A program made the position numbers and the translations under genes. The notes under the pieces were generated by a model. It was not told where the DNA came from, did no database searches, and was given only the letters and a program-made list of their open reading frames with translations. A stretch of DNA of 18,480 nucleotides from an uncultured Campylobacter sp. (GTDB taxonomy: Bacteria > Campylobacterota > Campylobacteria > Campylobacterales > Campylobacteraceae), in assembly GCA_938046705.1 (NCBI GenBank), contig CALIWP010000419.1:1-18480 (forward strand), given 5' to 3'. Positions 7,426 through 14,414 of this stretch are shown here, in pieces. Positions within the stretch are counted from its first letter, which is position 1. The number at the start of each line of letters is the position of its first letter.

Positions 7426-7974
7426 TTATTTTATAACGCCGCAAACCATTCTAGCGCCGCCGCCGCCAAGAGGCTTTGGATGGTCGCTGTGGTTATCGCC
7501 GCCAACGTGGATCATTAGCGAGTGACCTTTTAGCTCGTCGATAGTTTTGATTTTCGGAGCTAGCACCGGATAAACCGCGTTACCCTCTGCATCAACGAAA
7601 AGCGCAGGTAAATCGCCCTTGTGGCCGTTGTCGTCCCATGCAAAAGAGTGTTTTTTGGTGTCGCTTGGATCCCAGTGACCGCCCGCTTTCATGCCTAGAC
7701 CCTTTTCATTAGCGCCGCAGTCAGCGTTTTGATGCACGTGAAATCCGTGCGCGCCGCCCTCAAGGCCTTTAAGATTCGGGAATAACGCCACGCCGTAGTT
7801 AGTCTCGATCGCTACGACCTCGCCCACGACGGTGTTGCCTTTTTCGCTTAGTTGCTCCATAGTTACGACTAGGTGTTTGCCAGCCTTTGGATCAAAGACT
7901 TTTTCCTCGTGCGCAAGGGCGCTAGTAGCGAGTAGGCAGCCTAGAGCCGCGCTAGCTAAAACGATTTTTTTCAT
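7426..7974 (-). CDS. sodC: Periplasmic Cu/Zn superoxide dismutase
   Basis: Converts superoxide to oxygen and hydrogen peroxide in the periplasm, protecting a microaerophile from external oxidants. The 182-residue precursor has a signal peptide ([21 protein letters not shown], cleavage probably before His22). Metal ligands line up with E. coli SodC. Copper is bound by His79 and His81 in [11 protein letters not shown], the bridging His100 in GGHWDP, and His156 in [13 protein letters not shown]. Zinc is bound by His100, His109, His118 and Asp121 in GHKGDLPAL. Cys86 and Cys178 would form the conserved disulfide. The ATG at 7974 has AAGGAG 6 bases upstream. The gene is monocistronic, with its own promoter-like sequence and terminator. 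Confidence 0.96.
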   Translation of the reverse strand: MKKIVLASAALGCLLATSALAHEEKVFDPKAGKHLVVTMEQLSEKGNTVVGEVVAIETNYGVALFPNLKGLEGGAHGFHVHQNADCGANEKGLGMKAGGHWDPSDTKKHSFAWDDNGHKGDLPALFVDAEGNAVYPVLAPKIKTIDELKGHSLMIHVGGDNHSDHPKPLGGGGARMVCGVIK

Positions 7975-8004
7975 TTTTTCTCCTTAAAATGTAATTGCAA
8001 GGTA

Positions 8005-8010
8005 ACTATA
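8005..8010 (-). promoter_or_regulatory. Putative -10 element of sodC
   Basis: TATAGT on the minus strand, 30 bases ahead of the sodC ATG, in an AT-rich tract between sodC and the TIGR02757 gene. There is no convincing -35, which is usual for Campylobacter sigma-70 promoters. Confidence 0.4.
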
Positions 8011-8110
8011 GCCTAAATTTGATTAATTTCGGCTTTAAATTTTCTTAAATTTAATGCGCCGCGATGCCTCAAATTTGCCGCCGTTTCGCGTAAAGCAAAA
8101 CCCGTCAAAT

Positions 8111-8872
8111 TTACTTTATCTCGCTTAAAATTTGCGCCAGTTCGCCGCTTTGCCCGATGCGGTAGAGCGCGAAATCGTATTTGATTGGGTCGACGGGATC
8201 AAATTCGCAAAGCTTGTCCGTTAGCTCGCGCACGGCCCTAAAATCATAGCTTTTGCGAGAGATTAAGCCCAAATTTAGCGAAACTCGGTGCGTATGCACG
8301 TCAAGAGGCATGAGGAGCTTGCTTTTTGGCAGGCTTTTAAAGAGCCCAAGGTCGATGTCGCTATCGCGCACCATCCAGCGTAGAAACATATTGTAGCGTT
8401 TATACGGGCTTTGCGGCGCTTTTTCGTATGGCTTACCAAAGAAAAACTCATACCCCTCCGAGCGGTAAGGATTGAGCGAATAGATAAATTTAATAAGCTC
8501 GTTTATACCGTCTATCATCGAGCCGCTTTTTTCAAAGCCAGATCTCACCGTGCTTTCGATACCGCCGTGTTTTTTTAGGCGCGAAACGGTGATAAAAATT
8601 TGCCGCACATCCTCGCAGCTTTGAAAGCGGTATTTGTGCTGCGTCAAATTTGAGGCGATTTCCTCCTCGCTTTTATCCAGCAACGAGAAGTCGAGCGAAT
8701 TTAGGAAATTTACGATGAGTTTTGCGTTGCCGTAAGCAAAAAGCGCGCAGATGAGCGAAATTTCAGGCGTTTTAAATTTGCTAGCTACTTGTAGCGGATC
8801 GGCAGCGGCAAACAAGTCCGCATGTGTATTTTTAGAGATTACGTTTTGATCCAGGAGGGTTTTTAAGTCCAT
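8111..8872 (-). CDS. TIGR02757 (DUF2400) family protein of unknown function
   Basis: A 253-residue protein of the TIGR02757/DUF2400 family, recognised by MPLDVHTHRVSLNLGL (residues 188-203) near the C-terminus, the preceding RYNMFLRWMVRDSDIDLG (159-176) and the N-terminal ICALFAYGNAK (41-51). The family is widespread in Bacteroidetes and epsilonproteobacteria. It resembles the helix-hairpin-helix DNA glycosylase fold, but no activity has been assigned that I know of, so calling it a repair enzyme would be a guess. The start is ATG at 8872 with AAAAGG as the ribosome binding site. That site lies inside the right arm of a 12-base inverted repeat. The gene follows flgK on the same strand with 54 bases between them, so it may be read through from the flagellar operon. 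Confidence 0.85.
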   Translation of the reverse strand: MDLKTLLDQNVISKNTHADLFAAADPLQVASKFKTPEISLICALFAYGNAKLIVNFLNSLDFSLLDKSEEEIASNLTQHKYRFQSCEDVRQIFITVSRLKKHGGIESTVRSGFEKSGSMIDGINELIKFIYSLNPYRSEGYEFFFGKPYEKAPQSPYKRYNMFLRWMVRDSDIDLGLFKSLPKSKLLMPLDVHTHRVSLNLGLISRKSYDFRAVRELTDKLCEFDPVDPIKYDFALYRIGQSGELAQILSEIK

Positions 8873-8875
8873 TTT

Positions 8876-8912
8876 TAGCCTTTTTGGACGAGATTTTAAA
8901 CCAAAAAGGCTA
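8876..8912 (-). repeat. Perfect 12-base inverted repeat between flgK and the TIGR02757 gene
   Basis: TAGCCTTTTTGG (8876-8887) and CCAAAAAGGCTA (8901-8912) are exact reverse complements with a 13-base loop. On the minus strand the hairpin forms 14 bases after the flgK stop. Its second arm carries the AAAAGG ribosome binding site just before the ATG at 8872. There is no U-run after it, so it is not a classical terminator. It could protect the flgK mRNA end, weaken translation of the next gene, or both. Confidence 0.7.
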
Positions 8913-8926
8913 AAAGAAATTTAAAT

Positions 8927-10780
8927 TTATTGCTTTAGCGTGAGCAAGGTATCGAGCATCTTTTCTACGGTCGTGATGATTTTAGCCGCCGCGCCGTAGC
9001 TGCTTTGAAAGCGTATGAGGTTTGTCAGCTCCTCGTTTAAATTTACGCCGCTAACCGACTGGTACTCAGACATAGCAACTTTATGGATAGCTGTATTTGC
9101 GTCGTTTAGATCGTTATTTGTCTGAGTTTGGCTAGCTAGATCGGTGGTGATATAGCGGTAATATCCCTCGACGCTCTCTTCCTTGTCCGCATGCTTGTCG
9201 GAGTAAAATATGATTTTTTTATACTGCATTTGCACCATATCGTTTGCGACTTCGTTGTTGCCCGGAGTCGGGTTTGAGTAGGCTTTTAGCTTGTGCGGAT
9301 TTTCCATCAGCTCGCTTTTGACGCTCATATTTTTCGCGTTTCCGCCCTCAAAAACTCTATTTACCCCGATAATACCCGGGAAATTGGTACCTTTATCGAC
9401 GAAAGCGACGCTGTATTCGCCAGCATTTCTTTTAGCTGTTACGCCAAACGTGCCTTTACCCGTCGCCGCGTCGTATTGGTAGTTTGCCTGAAAATAATCG
9501 TCCACGTCGTTTAGCGAGTTATTGTCGCCGTTGTCGTCAGTGTCGGAGTTAAAGTCCCGCACGATAGAGTTGCCGCGAGTATTGTCATTTATAGTAGTAG
9601 AGGCGTTTATGTTTATCGTTTTTCGAGCAACCTCTTGACCTTGGTTATTATAAACTACGACGTCAAAGCTACCGTGCTTGATATCGTCGTTAAAATTCAT
9701 CAGCGTCCTAGAGTCGCTTAGTCCGTCTAGCTCGTCGGTTACGGCGTTTTCTACGGCCGATCTTGCGTAGATATTGTTCGTCTCGTTTATGATGCCTTTG
9801 GCGAAGGTATTTAGGTTGTCAATGTATTTTTGTATCGTTCCGTCTTGAAATTCGCCGTTATCATCCACTCTTCGTCCGCGCAGATCTAGTGCGGCGCCTA
9901 GTTTACCGCCCGAGATTCGTCCGTTTAGATCGACTTTCTTGCTATCGTCTCTTTCGAAAAATACACCTTTAAAATCGCTCTTGTCGCTTATCCTATCGAC
10001 TGTTAGCGGATGATACGTCGTGCCGTCTACGATATTAAATCCTGAAACATTTATCTGATGCTTGGTGCCCATATCGGTTACGGTCGGATCGATATTGTTG
10101 CTTTGTAGTTGCCCCTTAAATACGCTTATGCCGGCAAATTTCGACATCGCTAGTTCGAGCTGATCGCGTTTGTCGCGTAGGTCGTTTGCTCTAGTAGTGC
10201 CGACTGATTCGACCCGGACGATCTCTTTATTTATCTGCGCGATTTGCTTGGCGTATTTATTTATTTCATTTACGGTAACTTCTATCTGCGAGTCCACGTC
10301 CTTTTGGATCTTGGTTAGCATATCGTGAGCTTTACTTATGCTATTTGATAGCGTCGCGGCCGAATTTAGTAGATTTACCTTCTGAGAACCCTCGGTTGGG
10401 TTAGAAGCGAGGTTGTTCCATGCATTAAAATAATTTTGCAAATCTCTGCCTATACCTACGCTTTGCAGATCGGGGAAGCGCTGAGAAATTTCCTCTAAAA
10501 TTTGCTTTTTATATTCGCTTGATTCTAAATTTATATTTGAAGTGCGAAGCCTAGCAGAAGTAAATTCGTCATGCACGCGCACGACCGTATCGACCTTAGT
10601 GCCAGTACCGATGTCGCCCGGCATATCGTGAAAAGGCTCTCTAGCAGACTGCACGACGCGCTGCCTCGTGTAGTGCTCGCTATCGGCGTTTGTTATGTTG
10701 TGTCCGGTCGTAGTGATCTGCGTTTGCGCTGCGTCTAGGCCGCTCATTCCGATATGTAAAGACGAAAAAATATTAGCCAT
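8927..10780 (-). CDS. flgK: Flagellar hook-associated protein 1
   Basis: FlgK (HAP1) is exported through the flagellar type III apparatus and forms the first junction ring between hook and filament. The 617-residue length is close to that of C. jejuni FlgK. The N-terminus carries the rod/hook/axial motif (SLHIGMSGLDAAQTQITTTG then HNITNADSEHYTRQRVV, residues about 6-43). The C-terminus has the paired axial helix (VSGVNLNEELTNLIRFQSSY followed by AAKIITTVEKMLDTLLTLKQ). The variable surface domain in the middle is rich in Asp and Asn. The gene lies 2 bases after the flgN-like chaperone gene and is the last flagellar gene of the operon. Confidence 0.96.
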   Translation of the reverse strand: MANIFSSLHIGMSGLDAAQTQITTTGHNITNADSEHYTRQRVVQSAREPFHDMPGDIGTGTKVDTVVRVHDEFTSARLRTSNINLESSEYKKQILEEISQRFPDLQSVGIGRDLQNYFNAWNNLASNPTEGSQKVNLLNSAATLSNSISKAHDMLTKIQKDVDSQIEVTVNEINKYAKQIAQINKEIVRVESVGTTRANDLRDKRDQLELAMSKFAGISVFKGQLQSNNIDPTVTDMGTKHQINVSGFNIVDGTTYHPLTVDRISDKSDFKGVFFERDDSKKVDLNGRISGGKLGAALDLRGRRVDDNGEFQDGTIQKYIDNLNTFAKGIINETNNIYARSAVENAVTDELDGLSDSRTLMNFNDDIKHGSFDVVVYNNQGQEVARKTININASTTINDNTRGNSIVRDFNSDTDDNGDNNSLNDVDDYFQANYQYDAATGKGTFGVTAKRNAGEYSVAFVDKGTNFPGIIGVNRVFEGGNAKNMSVKSELMENPHKLKAYSNPTPGNNEVANDMVQMQYKKIIFYSDKHADKEESVEGYYRYITTDLASQTQTNNDLNDANTAIHKVAMSEYQSVSGVNLNEELTNLIRFQSSYGAAAKIITTVEKMLDTLLTLKQ

Positions 10781-10782
10781 TT

Positions 10783-11211
10783 TTAAACCCTCGTTTTAAA
10801 TAAACTTTCAGGCGTCAAGCCTTCTTTGTCGTAGTTGCCGGGCTCGCTTTTAAACATATTTTTTAGCAAGCTATCGAAAAATTCTTTCACTCCGACGACG
10901 TATTTTGCGTATTCTTTGTTTTTTGAGTAGAGCTCTTCAAGCTTTGAGCGCATAAGTGCGAGAGATGATTTTACCTCATCGTCAAGGATGGAGCTTAAAT
11001 TTGCCCCGCCGTTTTCCCTCGAGACTCTTAAAAGCTCTTTATCTAGCAGAGATTTTACGGATTCGAATTTTTTAACCAGCTCATTTTTGCGTTTGACGCT
11101 ATCATCAACCTTAGTGTGGTCTGCTAGTTTTATCTTTTCTATATCTTCCGTAGTTTGAGCGATAAGTTCGTCTAGCACACCCATCGCCTCGTCCAAATAT
11201 CTTTTAAGCAT
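10783..11211 (-). CDS. flgN: FlgN-like flagellar export chaperone
   Basis: A 142-residue, all-helical, highly charged protein between flgM and flgK. FlgN chaperones deliver the junction proteins FlgK and FlgL to the export gate. Sequence conservation is poor in the family, so the call rests on size, helical heptad-like pattern (VLDELIAQTTEDIEKIKLAD early, then ELVKKFESVKSLLDKELLRV, and MRSKLEELYSKNKEYAKYVV) and position. The same slot between flgM and flgK is filled by a FlgN-like gene in C. jejuni. The ATG at 11211 has AAAGGAC a few bases upstream. Its stop is 2 bases before flgK, which argues for coordinated synthesis with its client. Confidence 0.75.
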   Translation of the reverse strand: MLKRYLDEAMGVLDELIAQTTEDIEKIKLADHTKVDDSVKRKNELVKKFESVKSLLDKELLRVSRENGGANLSSILDDEVKSSLALMRSKLEELYSKNKEYAKYVVGVKEFFDSLLKNMFKSEPGNYDKEGLTPESLFKTRV

Positions 11212-11246
11212 TTTTGTCCTTTCTTTTTACGCAAGGACAAAAAATC

Positions 11247-11450
11247 TTATAAAAGCGTATCAGCAACGGCTTTTGCAGTCTTGGACATATCTAGTTTATA
11301 TGTTCCGTTTGCGATCTGCTCGGCTATCTTTGCGACCTTGCTTTCTTCTTTGCCTTGTGTTTTTTCCATGTTTTCGCTCTTTTTTACGTCGTTTGAGCGA
11401 GTGATTTGCTGAGGGCTCATGCCCAGTTTAGCCCCTAAAGTTCCTATCAT
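11247..11450 (-). CDS. flgM: Anti-sigma-28 factor
   Basis: FlgM binds sigma-28 (FliA) and blocks late flagellar transcription until it is removed. The C-terminal sigma-binding helices are well conserved with Campylobacter FlgM: KVAKIAEQIANGTYKLDMSK followed by TAKAVADTLL at the very end. The N-terminal half is polar and probably disordered, as in other FlgM proteins. The frame is open from a TTG at 11456, but ATG at 11450 has AAGG about 8 bases upstream and gives 67 residues, near the 65 of C. jejuni, so I chose it. It has its own sigma-28 promoter, forming a feedback loop. Confidence 0.9.
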   Translation of the reverse strand: MIGTLGAKLGMSPQQITRSNDVKKSENMEKTQGKEESKVAKIAEQIANGTYKLDMSKTAKAVADTLL

Positions 11451-11480
11451 TTTCAAGCCTTTTTAGATTTGTTAGAAACT

Positions 11481-11507
11481 AAATCGGCAAATTTTGAAAT
11501 TTCTTAA
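11481..11507 (-). promoter_or_regulatory. Sigma-28 promoter of flgM
   Basis: On the minus strand the -10 reads GCCGATTT (11481-11488). TTAA (11504-11507) stands exactly 15 bases upstream, against the sigma-28 consensus TAAA-N15-GCCGATAA. The -35 lies on the stop codon of flgJ. The transcript would start some 25 bases before the flgM ATG. A sigma-28 promoter at flgM is known in C. jejuni. Confidence 0.75.
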
Positions 11508-11815
11508 GCCCTTTCTTTCAAATAATTGAATAAAAGTTCGCTAAAGCCTAAATTTCCGCTCAGAGCCTTACTCATCGTGTCGTTATACATCGAGTGATAT
11601 ATCTCGTCTCCGGCGTCTTTACCAAATAGCGGATTTTCATCCTTTAGCGCGATATCTAGCACGCTTTTAACTAAAAATGCCTCAAAAGCGTCGGTTTGCT
11701 CTTTTAAAAGCGCGTCTTGCTCGCTCTGAGGCTTATTAGCGCGCTTATTTTCGATTGAGCTCGTGGCAAATTTATTATACGAGCTTAAAGCCGCCGAAGT
11801 ATCTATGTTTAACAT
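11504..11815 (-). CDS. flgJ: FlgJ-type flagellar rod-binding protein (no hydrolase domain)
   Basis: A 103-residue protein matching the N-terminal rod-binding half of FlgJ, which acts as a scaffold for rod assembly in the periplasm. The family core is LKEQTDAFEAFLVKSVLDIA (residues about 37-56), then NPLFGKDAGDEIYHSMYNDT and LGFSELLFNYLK. The muramidase domain present in Salmonella FlgJ is missing. That is the normal state in epsilonproteobacteria, not a truncation. Its ATG overlaps the flgI stop (TAATG), so it is translationally coupled to flgI, and it precedes flgM as in C. jejuni. Confidence 0.88.
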   Translation of the reverse strand: MLNIDTSAALSSYNKFATSSIENKRANKPQSEQDALLKEQTDAFEAFLVKSVLDIALKDENPLFGKDAGDEIYHSMYNDTMSKALSGNLGFSELLFNYLKERA

Positions 11816-12876
11816 TATATTATCTCCAAATTTACGTGTATGGCGCCCACGCGCTTTAGATTTTCCATTATCGATATGATGTCGCTAGGGGTCGCACCCA
11901 TCTTGCTTAGCGCCCTTGCGACGCTAGCTACGGTTGTTTTTTCGCCGCTGATTTTTAGCATATTAGTTAGCGGATCGATCGCTGCGCCGTCTTGCAAGTC
12001 GATTGTTTGCTGATTTGCCGCCATATCGTCATACGAGCTAGGCTCTATCTTTATCGTGATATCTCTGTGCGTGATGACGACTGGATCAACCGTGATATTT
12101 ATGCCGCTTACTATCGTGCCGGTACGCTCGTCGATTACGATCTTATCTAGCGCTTTATAATCCACGTCCAAATTTAACACCCTGGCTACGAAATCAACCA
12201 TATTTGCGCCGTTTGGCTTAGCGATCCTGATCGTTCGAGAGTCTACGGCTACCGCGCTATCGCCGCCTAGATTTAAATTTACCACCCTTTGGATATTTGA
12301 AGCGGTGTCGAAATTCGACTCCTTTAAGCTTAAAAATATCGCTTCTTGATTATAGATATCGTATGCTATCTCGCGCTCCACGATCGCGCCGCTTGGGATC
12401 GTACCCGCAGTTACGTGGTTGCCATCCTTGCTTGCTCCGCCGCGAGATGCCGTTTTGCCGCCTATGGTTAGCGAGCCTTGCGCTAGAGCGTAAATGTCGC
12501 CGTCCACGCCCTTAAGCGGAGTCATCAAAAGCGTTCCGCCCTGAAGGCTTTTGGCGTCGCCGATAGATGAGATCACGACGTCGAGCTTATCGCCTTGCCT
12601 AGCAAACGGAGGCAGCTTTGCGATGACCATTACCGCGGCGGTGTTTTTTGATTTGATATCATCGGGCTTTATTTTTACGTTCACGCTTTGAAGCATATTT
12701 GAAAGAGACTGGATCGTAAACTCCGAGCTGCTACCGTCGCCAGAGCCGTTTAGACCGACAACCAGGCCGTATCCGATCAGCTGATTTTCCCTCACGCCCA
12801 CGACGTTTGCGATGTCTTTTATCTGCGCCGCAAAAGCCGATATAGCAAGGGTTAGCAAGCATGCCACTAGTTTCAT
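11815..12876 (-). CDS. flgI: Flagellar P-ring protein
   Basis: FlgI assembles in the periplasm into the P-ring, the bushing for the flagellar rod. The precursor has a Sec signal peptide, MKLVACLLTLAISAFA, followed by AQIKDIANVVGVRENQLIGY, the highly conserved N-terminus of the mature protein. Further FlgI signatures are GLVVGLNGSGDG, SIGDAKSLQGGTLLMTPLKG and near the end SVARALSKMGATPSDIISIM. The open frame extends to 12915, but the ATG at 12876 has AAGGAC just upstream and starts the signal peptide, giving 353 residues. It is the first gene after a sigma-54 promoter and is coupled to flgJ at its end. Confidence 0.95.
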   Translation of the reverse strand: MKLVACLLTLAISAFAAQIKDIANVVGVRENQLIGYGLVVGLNGSGDGSSSEFTIQSLSNMLQSVNVKIKPDDIKSKNTAAVMVIAKLPPFARQGDKLDVVISSIGDAKSLQGGTLLMTPLKGVDGDIYALAQGSLTIGGKTASRGGASKDGNHVTAGTIPSGAIVEREIAYDIYNQEAIFLSLKESNFDTASNIQRVVNLNLGGDSAVAVDSRTIRIAKPNGANMVDFVARVLNLDVDYKALDKIVIDERTGTIVSGINITVDPVVITHRDITIKIEPSSYDDMAANQQTIDLQDGAAIDPLTNMLKISGEKTTVASVARALSKMGATPSDIISIMENLKRVGAIHVNLEII

Positions 12877-12907
12877 TTTCGTCCTTAAATTTGTATTTTC
12901 AAGGACT

Positions 12908-12928
12908 AAAAGCAATTAGTATTCCAAA
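12908..12928 (-). promoter_or_regulatory. Sigma-54 promoter of flgI
   Basis: The minus strand reads TTTGGAATACTAATTGCTTTT, with GG (12924-12925) and GC (12912-12913) separated by exactly 10 bases, the -24/-12 spacing of RpoN promoters. It also matches the GGAA...TTGC form seen in Campylobacter. It lies in the 66-base gap between the rsmD-like gene and flgI. Sigma-54 control of flgI agrees with the known class of hook and basal-body genes. Confidence 0.8.
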
Positions 12929-12942
12929 TTTGATACAAGAAT

Positions 12943-13509
12943 TTAAGAATAGTAGCTAAGCGAGGTATTTCCGAATTTTTTAGATTTTAAAAGCGTAAAA
13001 GCCCCGATATTTTCGGGTAAATTTATATGGCTAGCATGCTCAAAAGCGATCAGGTAAATTTTATCTTTAGGCAAATTTAGCACCAAATTTACGCACTTTT
13101 CATAAATATCCGCAAAGCCGTCTCTGATATCAAAAGGCGGATCAAGATACAAGACAACGGGCAAATTTTGCCTCGCGACGATAGCTGGCGTCATCTCAAA
13201 AGTATCGCCATTTACGATTTCTAGCTCGTCGCCGATAAGTTTAGCGTTTTGCAACGCGATTTTATAAGCGTTTTTGTCGATTTCTACCGCGTAGGCCTTT
13301 GCCGCGCCGTTACTTAGCGCTTCTGCAGCCATCAGCGCGCTACCGCCGAAAGCCTCGATAAAAACCTTACCCGCTAGCTCATAGCGAAACGAGTCGAAAA
13401 ATGAGCCTTTGACGATGCTTTTCGTGCTTCTTGTTGTTTGCAGCGATGGCAAAAGCAGCTTTTTGCCTTTAAATTTACCGCTTGAAATCGTAGCGTAGAG
13501 ATTTTTCAA
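12943..13509 (-). CDS. rsmD: RsmD-like 16S rRNA (guanine966-N2) methyltransferase
   Basis: A 188-residue Rossmann methyltransferase that uses S-adenosylmethionine. Motif I is EAFGGSALMAAEALSNGA (canonical RsmD: DLFAGTGALGIEALSRGA). It is followed by AYAVEIDKNAYKIALQNAKL, and the catalytic motif is YLDPPF. The N-terminus, ATISSGKFKGKKLLLP followed by TTRSTKSIVKGSFFDSF, matches the RsmD substrate-binding start (normally RP-T----K-A-FN-L). The likely role is to methylate G966 of 16S rRNA. It begins with TTG at 13509, overlapping the stop of the preceding gene by TTGA, with AAGGA about 8 bases upstream. In C. jejuni a predicted methylase also sits directly upstream of flgI. Confidence 0.83.
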   Translation of the reverse strand: MKNLYATISSGKFKGKKLLLPSLQTTRSTKSIVKGSFFDSFRYELAGKVFIEAFGGSALMAAEALSNGAAKAYAVEIDKNAYKIALQNAKLIGDELEIVNGDTFEMTPAIVARQNLPVVLYLDPPFDIRDGFADIYEKCVNLVLNLPKDKIYLIAFEHASHINLPENIGAFTLLKSKKFGNTSLSYYS

Positions 13510-13892
13510 CGAGTTTTCCTTAAAAGCGCGAGCAGCTCTTCTTTAAATTTATCTATCAAATTTGAAACCTCAAGCTCCAAATTTGAACCGTTTTGCGGTG
13601 TGGTTTCTTCTTTTATAACAAATGCGGGCGCGTTCGTGCGAGAAGGCGCAATGGGCTCTGAAAACTGAATCGCCGAGTAAAACTCCTCAAGCGCGGAGAT
13701 AAGGGCTTCTTTGTTAAAAGGGATTTTTAGATGCGGCGAATGCTCGGCGATCACGAAAACGGGCTTTTTGGCCTCTATCTTTTTGTCCGCCACGATAAAG
13801 TCGCAATCTTTTCTAGGCGAGATAAAATCCCTCAAAAATAGCCTTAGCGACTCCCCTAGCAAAATACAGTCGCATTCAAACGAAATTTTCAC
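13506..13892 (-). CDS. Conserved Campylobacter protein of unknown function next to rsmD/flgI
   Basis: A 128-residue protein without a domain I can name. It starts MKISFECDCILLGESLRLFL, where an ECDC pair of cysteines is visible, and has a stretch FVIAEHSPHLKIPFNKEALI. After a Pro/Thr-rich spacer it ends in a charged helix (LEVSNLIDKFKEELLALLRK). The start is GTG at 13892 with AAGGAG upstream. It overlaps rsmD by 4 bases. A small hypothetical gene occupies this position before the methylase and flgI in C. jejuni as well, so linkage to the flagellar operon is conserved, but a flagellar role is not shown. It may lack a signal sequence and act in the cytoplasm. Confidence 0.75.
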   Translation of the reverse strand: MKISFECDCILLGESLRLFLRDFISPRKDCDFIVADKKIEAKKPVFVIAEHSPHLKIPFNKEALISALEEFYSAIQFSEPIAPSRTNAPAFVIKEETTPQNGSNLELEVSNLIDKFKEELLALLRKTR

Positions 13893-13983
13893 GATTTCTC
13901 CTTTTTTCTCGCCTTAATTTAGGCTGGATTTTAACAAATTTATGCGAAAATTTAAATTAAGCAAAAATTTTCCCGAACGGGGC

Positions 13984-14010
13984 TAAAAAAATTTACAAAT
14001 TTGACGATAT
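13984..14010 (+). promoter_or_regulatory. Sigma-28 promoter of the flaG-fliD-fliS operon
   Basis: TAAA (13984-13987), exactly 15 bases, then GACGATAT (14003-14010) against the consensus TAAA-N15-GCCGATAA. The CGATAT form is the one reported for Campylobacter sigma-28 promoters. Transcription would start about 25 bases before the flaG ATG. This explains late expression of the cap protein and its chaperones. Confidence 0.8.
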
Positions 14011-14040
14011 AGAAGCTAGCAAATATTTAAAGGAGAAAAT

Positions 14041-14412
14041 ATGGAAATTTTCAAAGTAGCGAGCCAGCCGATGGCAAACGTAGCTACAAGCTCGCATGCA
14101 CAAAGCTCTACGCAAACCAGAGAGGTCGAAAGGACGCAGATCCAGCAAGATACGACTCGAAATTTAACCGAGCAAAACAACGAAACGCTAAGCAAAGAAG
14201 TAAAAGAAGCTACAGAAAAGCTAAATAAACAAATGGAAGATCTAGGCACTAGCATCCGTTTTGGTTACAACGATAAAATAGGCGCGATGTACGTAAACGT
14301 TATGGAGATGAAAACGGGCGAAGTAATCCGCAAAATCCCGACCGAGCAGGCGATGAAGCTAAGCGAGTATTTTAAAGAAGCCGTCGGCGTATTATTTGAC
14401 AAGGAGAGCTAA
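14041..14412 (+). CDS. flaG: FlaG family flagellar protein
   Basis: FlaG proteins influence filament length in Campylobacter and Helicobacter, although the mechanism is unsettled. The 123-residue product has a Gln/Thr/Ser-rich, probably disordered N-terminal half and the conserved FlaG domain at the end: LGTSIRFGYNDKIGAMYVNV (residues about 68-87) and TGEVIRKIPTEQAMKLSEYF. It is first in the operon flaG-fliD-fliS, the same order as in C. jejuni. The ATG at 14041 has AAAGGAG 6 bases upstream. Its stop is 2 bases before the fliD ATG, and the fliD ribosome binding site (AAGGAG, 14401-14406) lies within its last codons. Confidence 0.93.
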   Translation: MEIFKVASQPMANVATSSHAQSSTQTREVERTQIQQDTTRNLTEQNNETLSKEVKEATEKLNKQMEDLGTSIRFGYNDKIGAMYVNVMEMKTGEVIRKIPTEQAMKLSEYFKEAVGVLFDKES

Positions 14413-14414
14413 AA

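Noticed and set aside
11504..11815. flgJ as a truncated pseudogene lacking its muramidase domain
   Set aside because: Epsilonproteobacterial FlgJ proteins normally consist of the rod-binding domain only, and the gene is in its usual operon place.
13970..13984. CCCGAACGGG hairpin as a terminator
   Set aside because: A 4-base stem with 2-base loop between divergent genes is too weak, and there is no transcript ending there.
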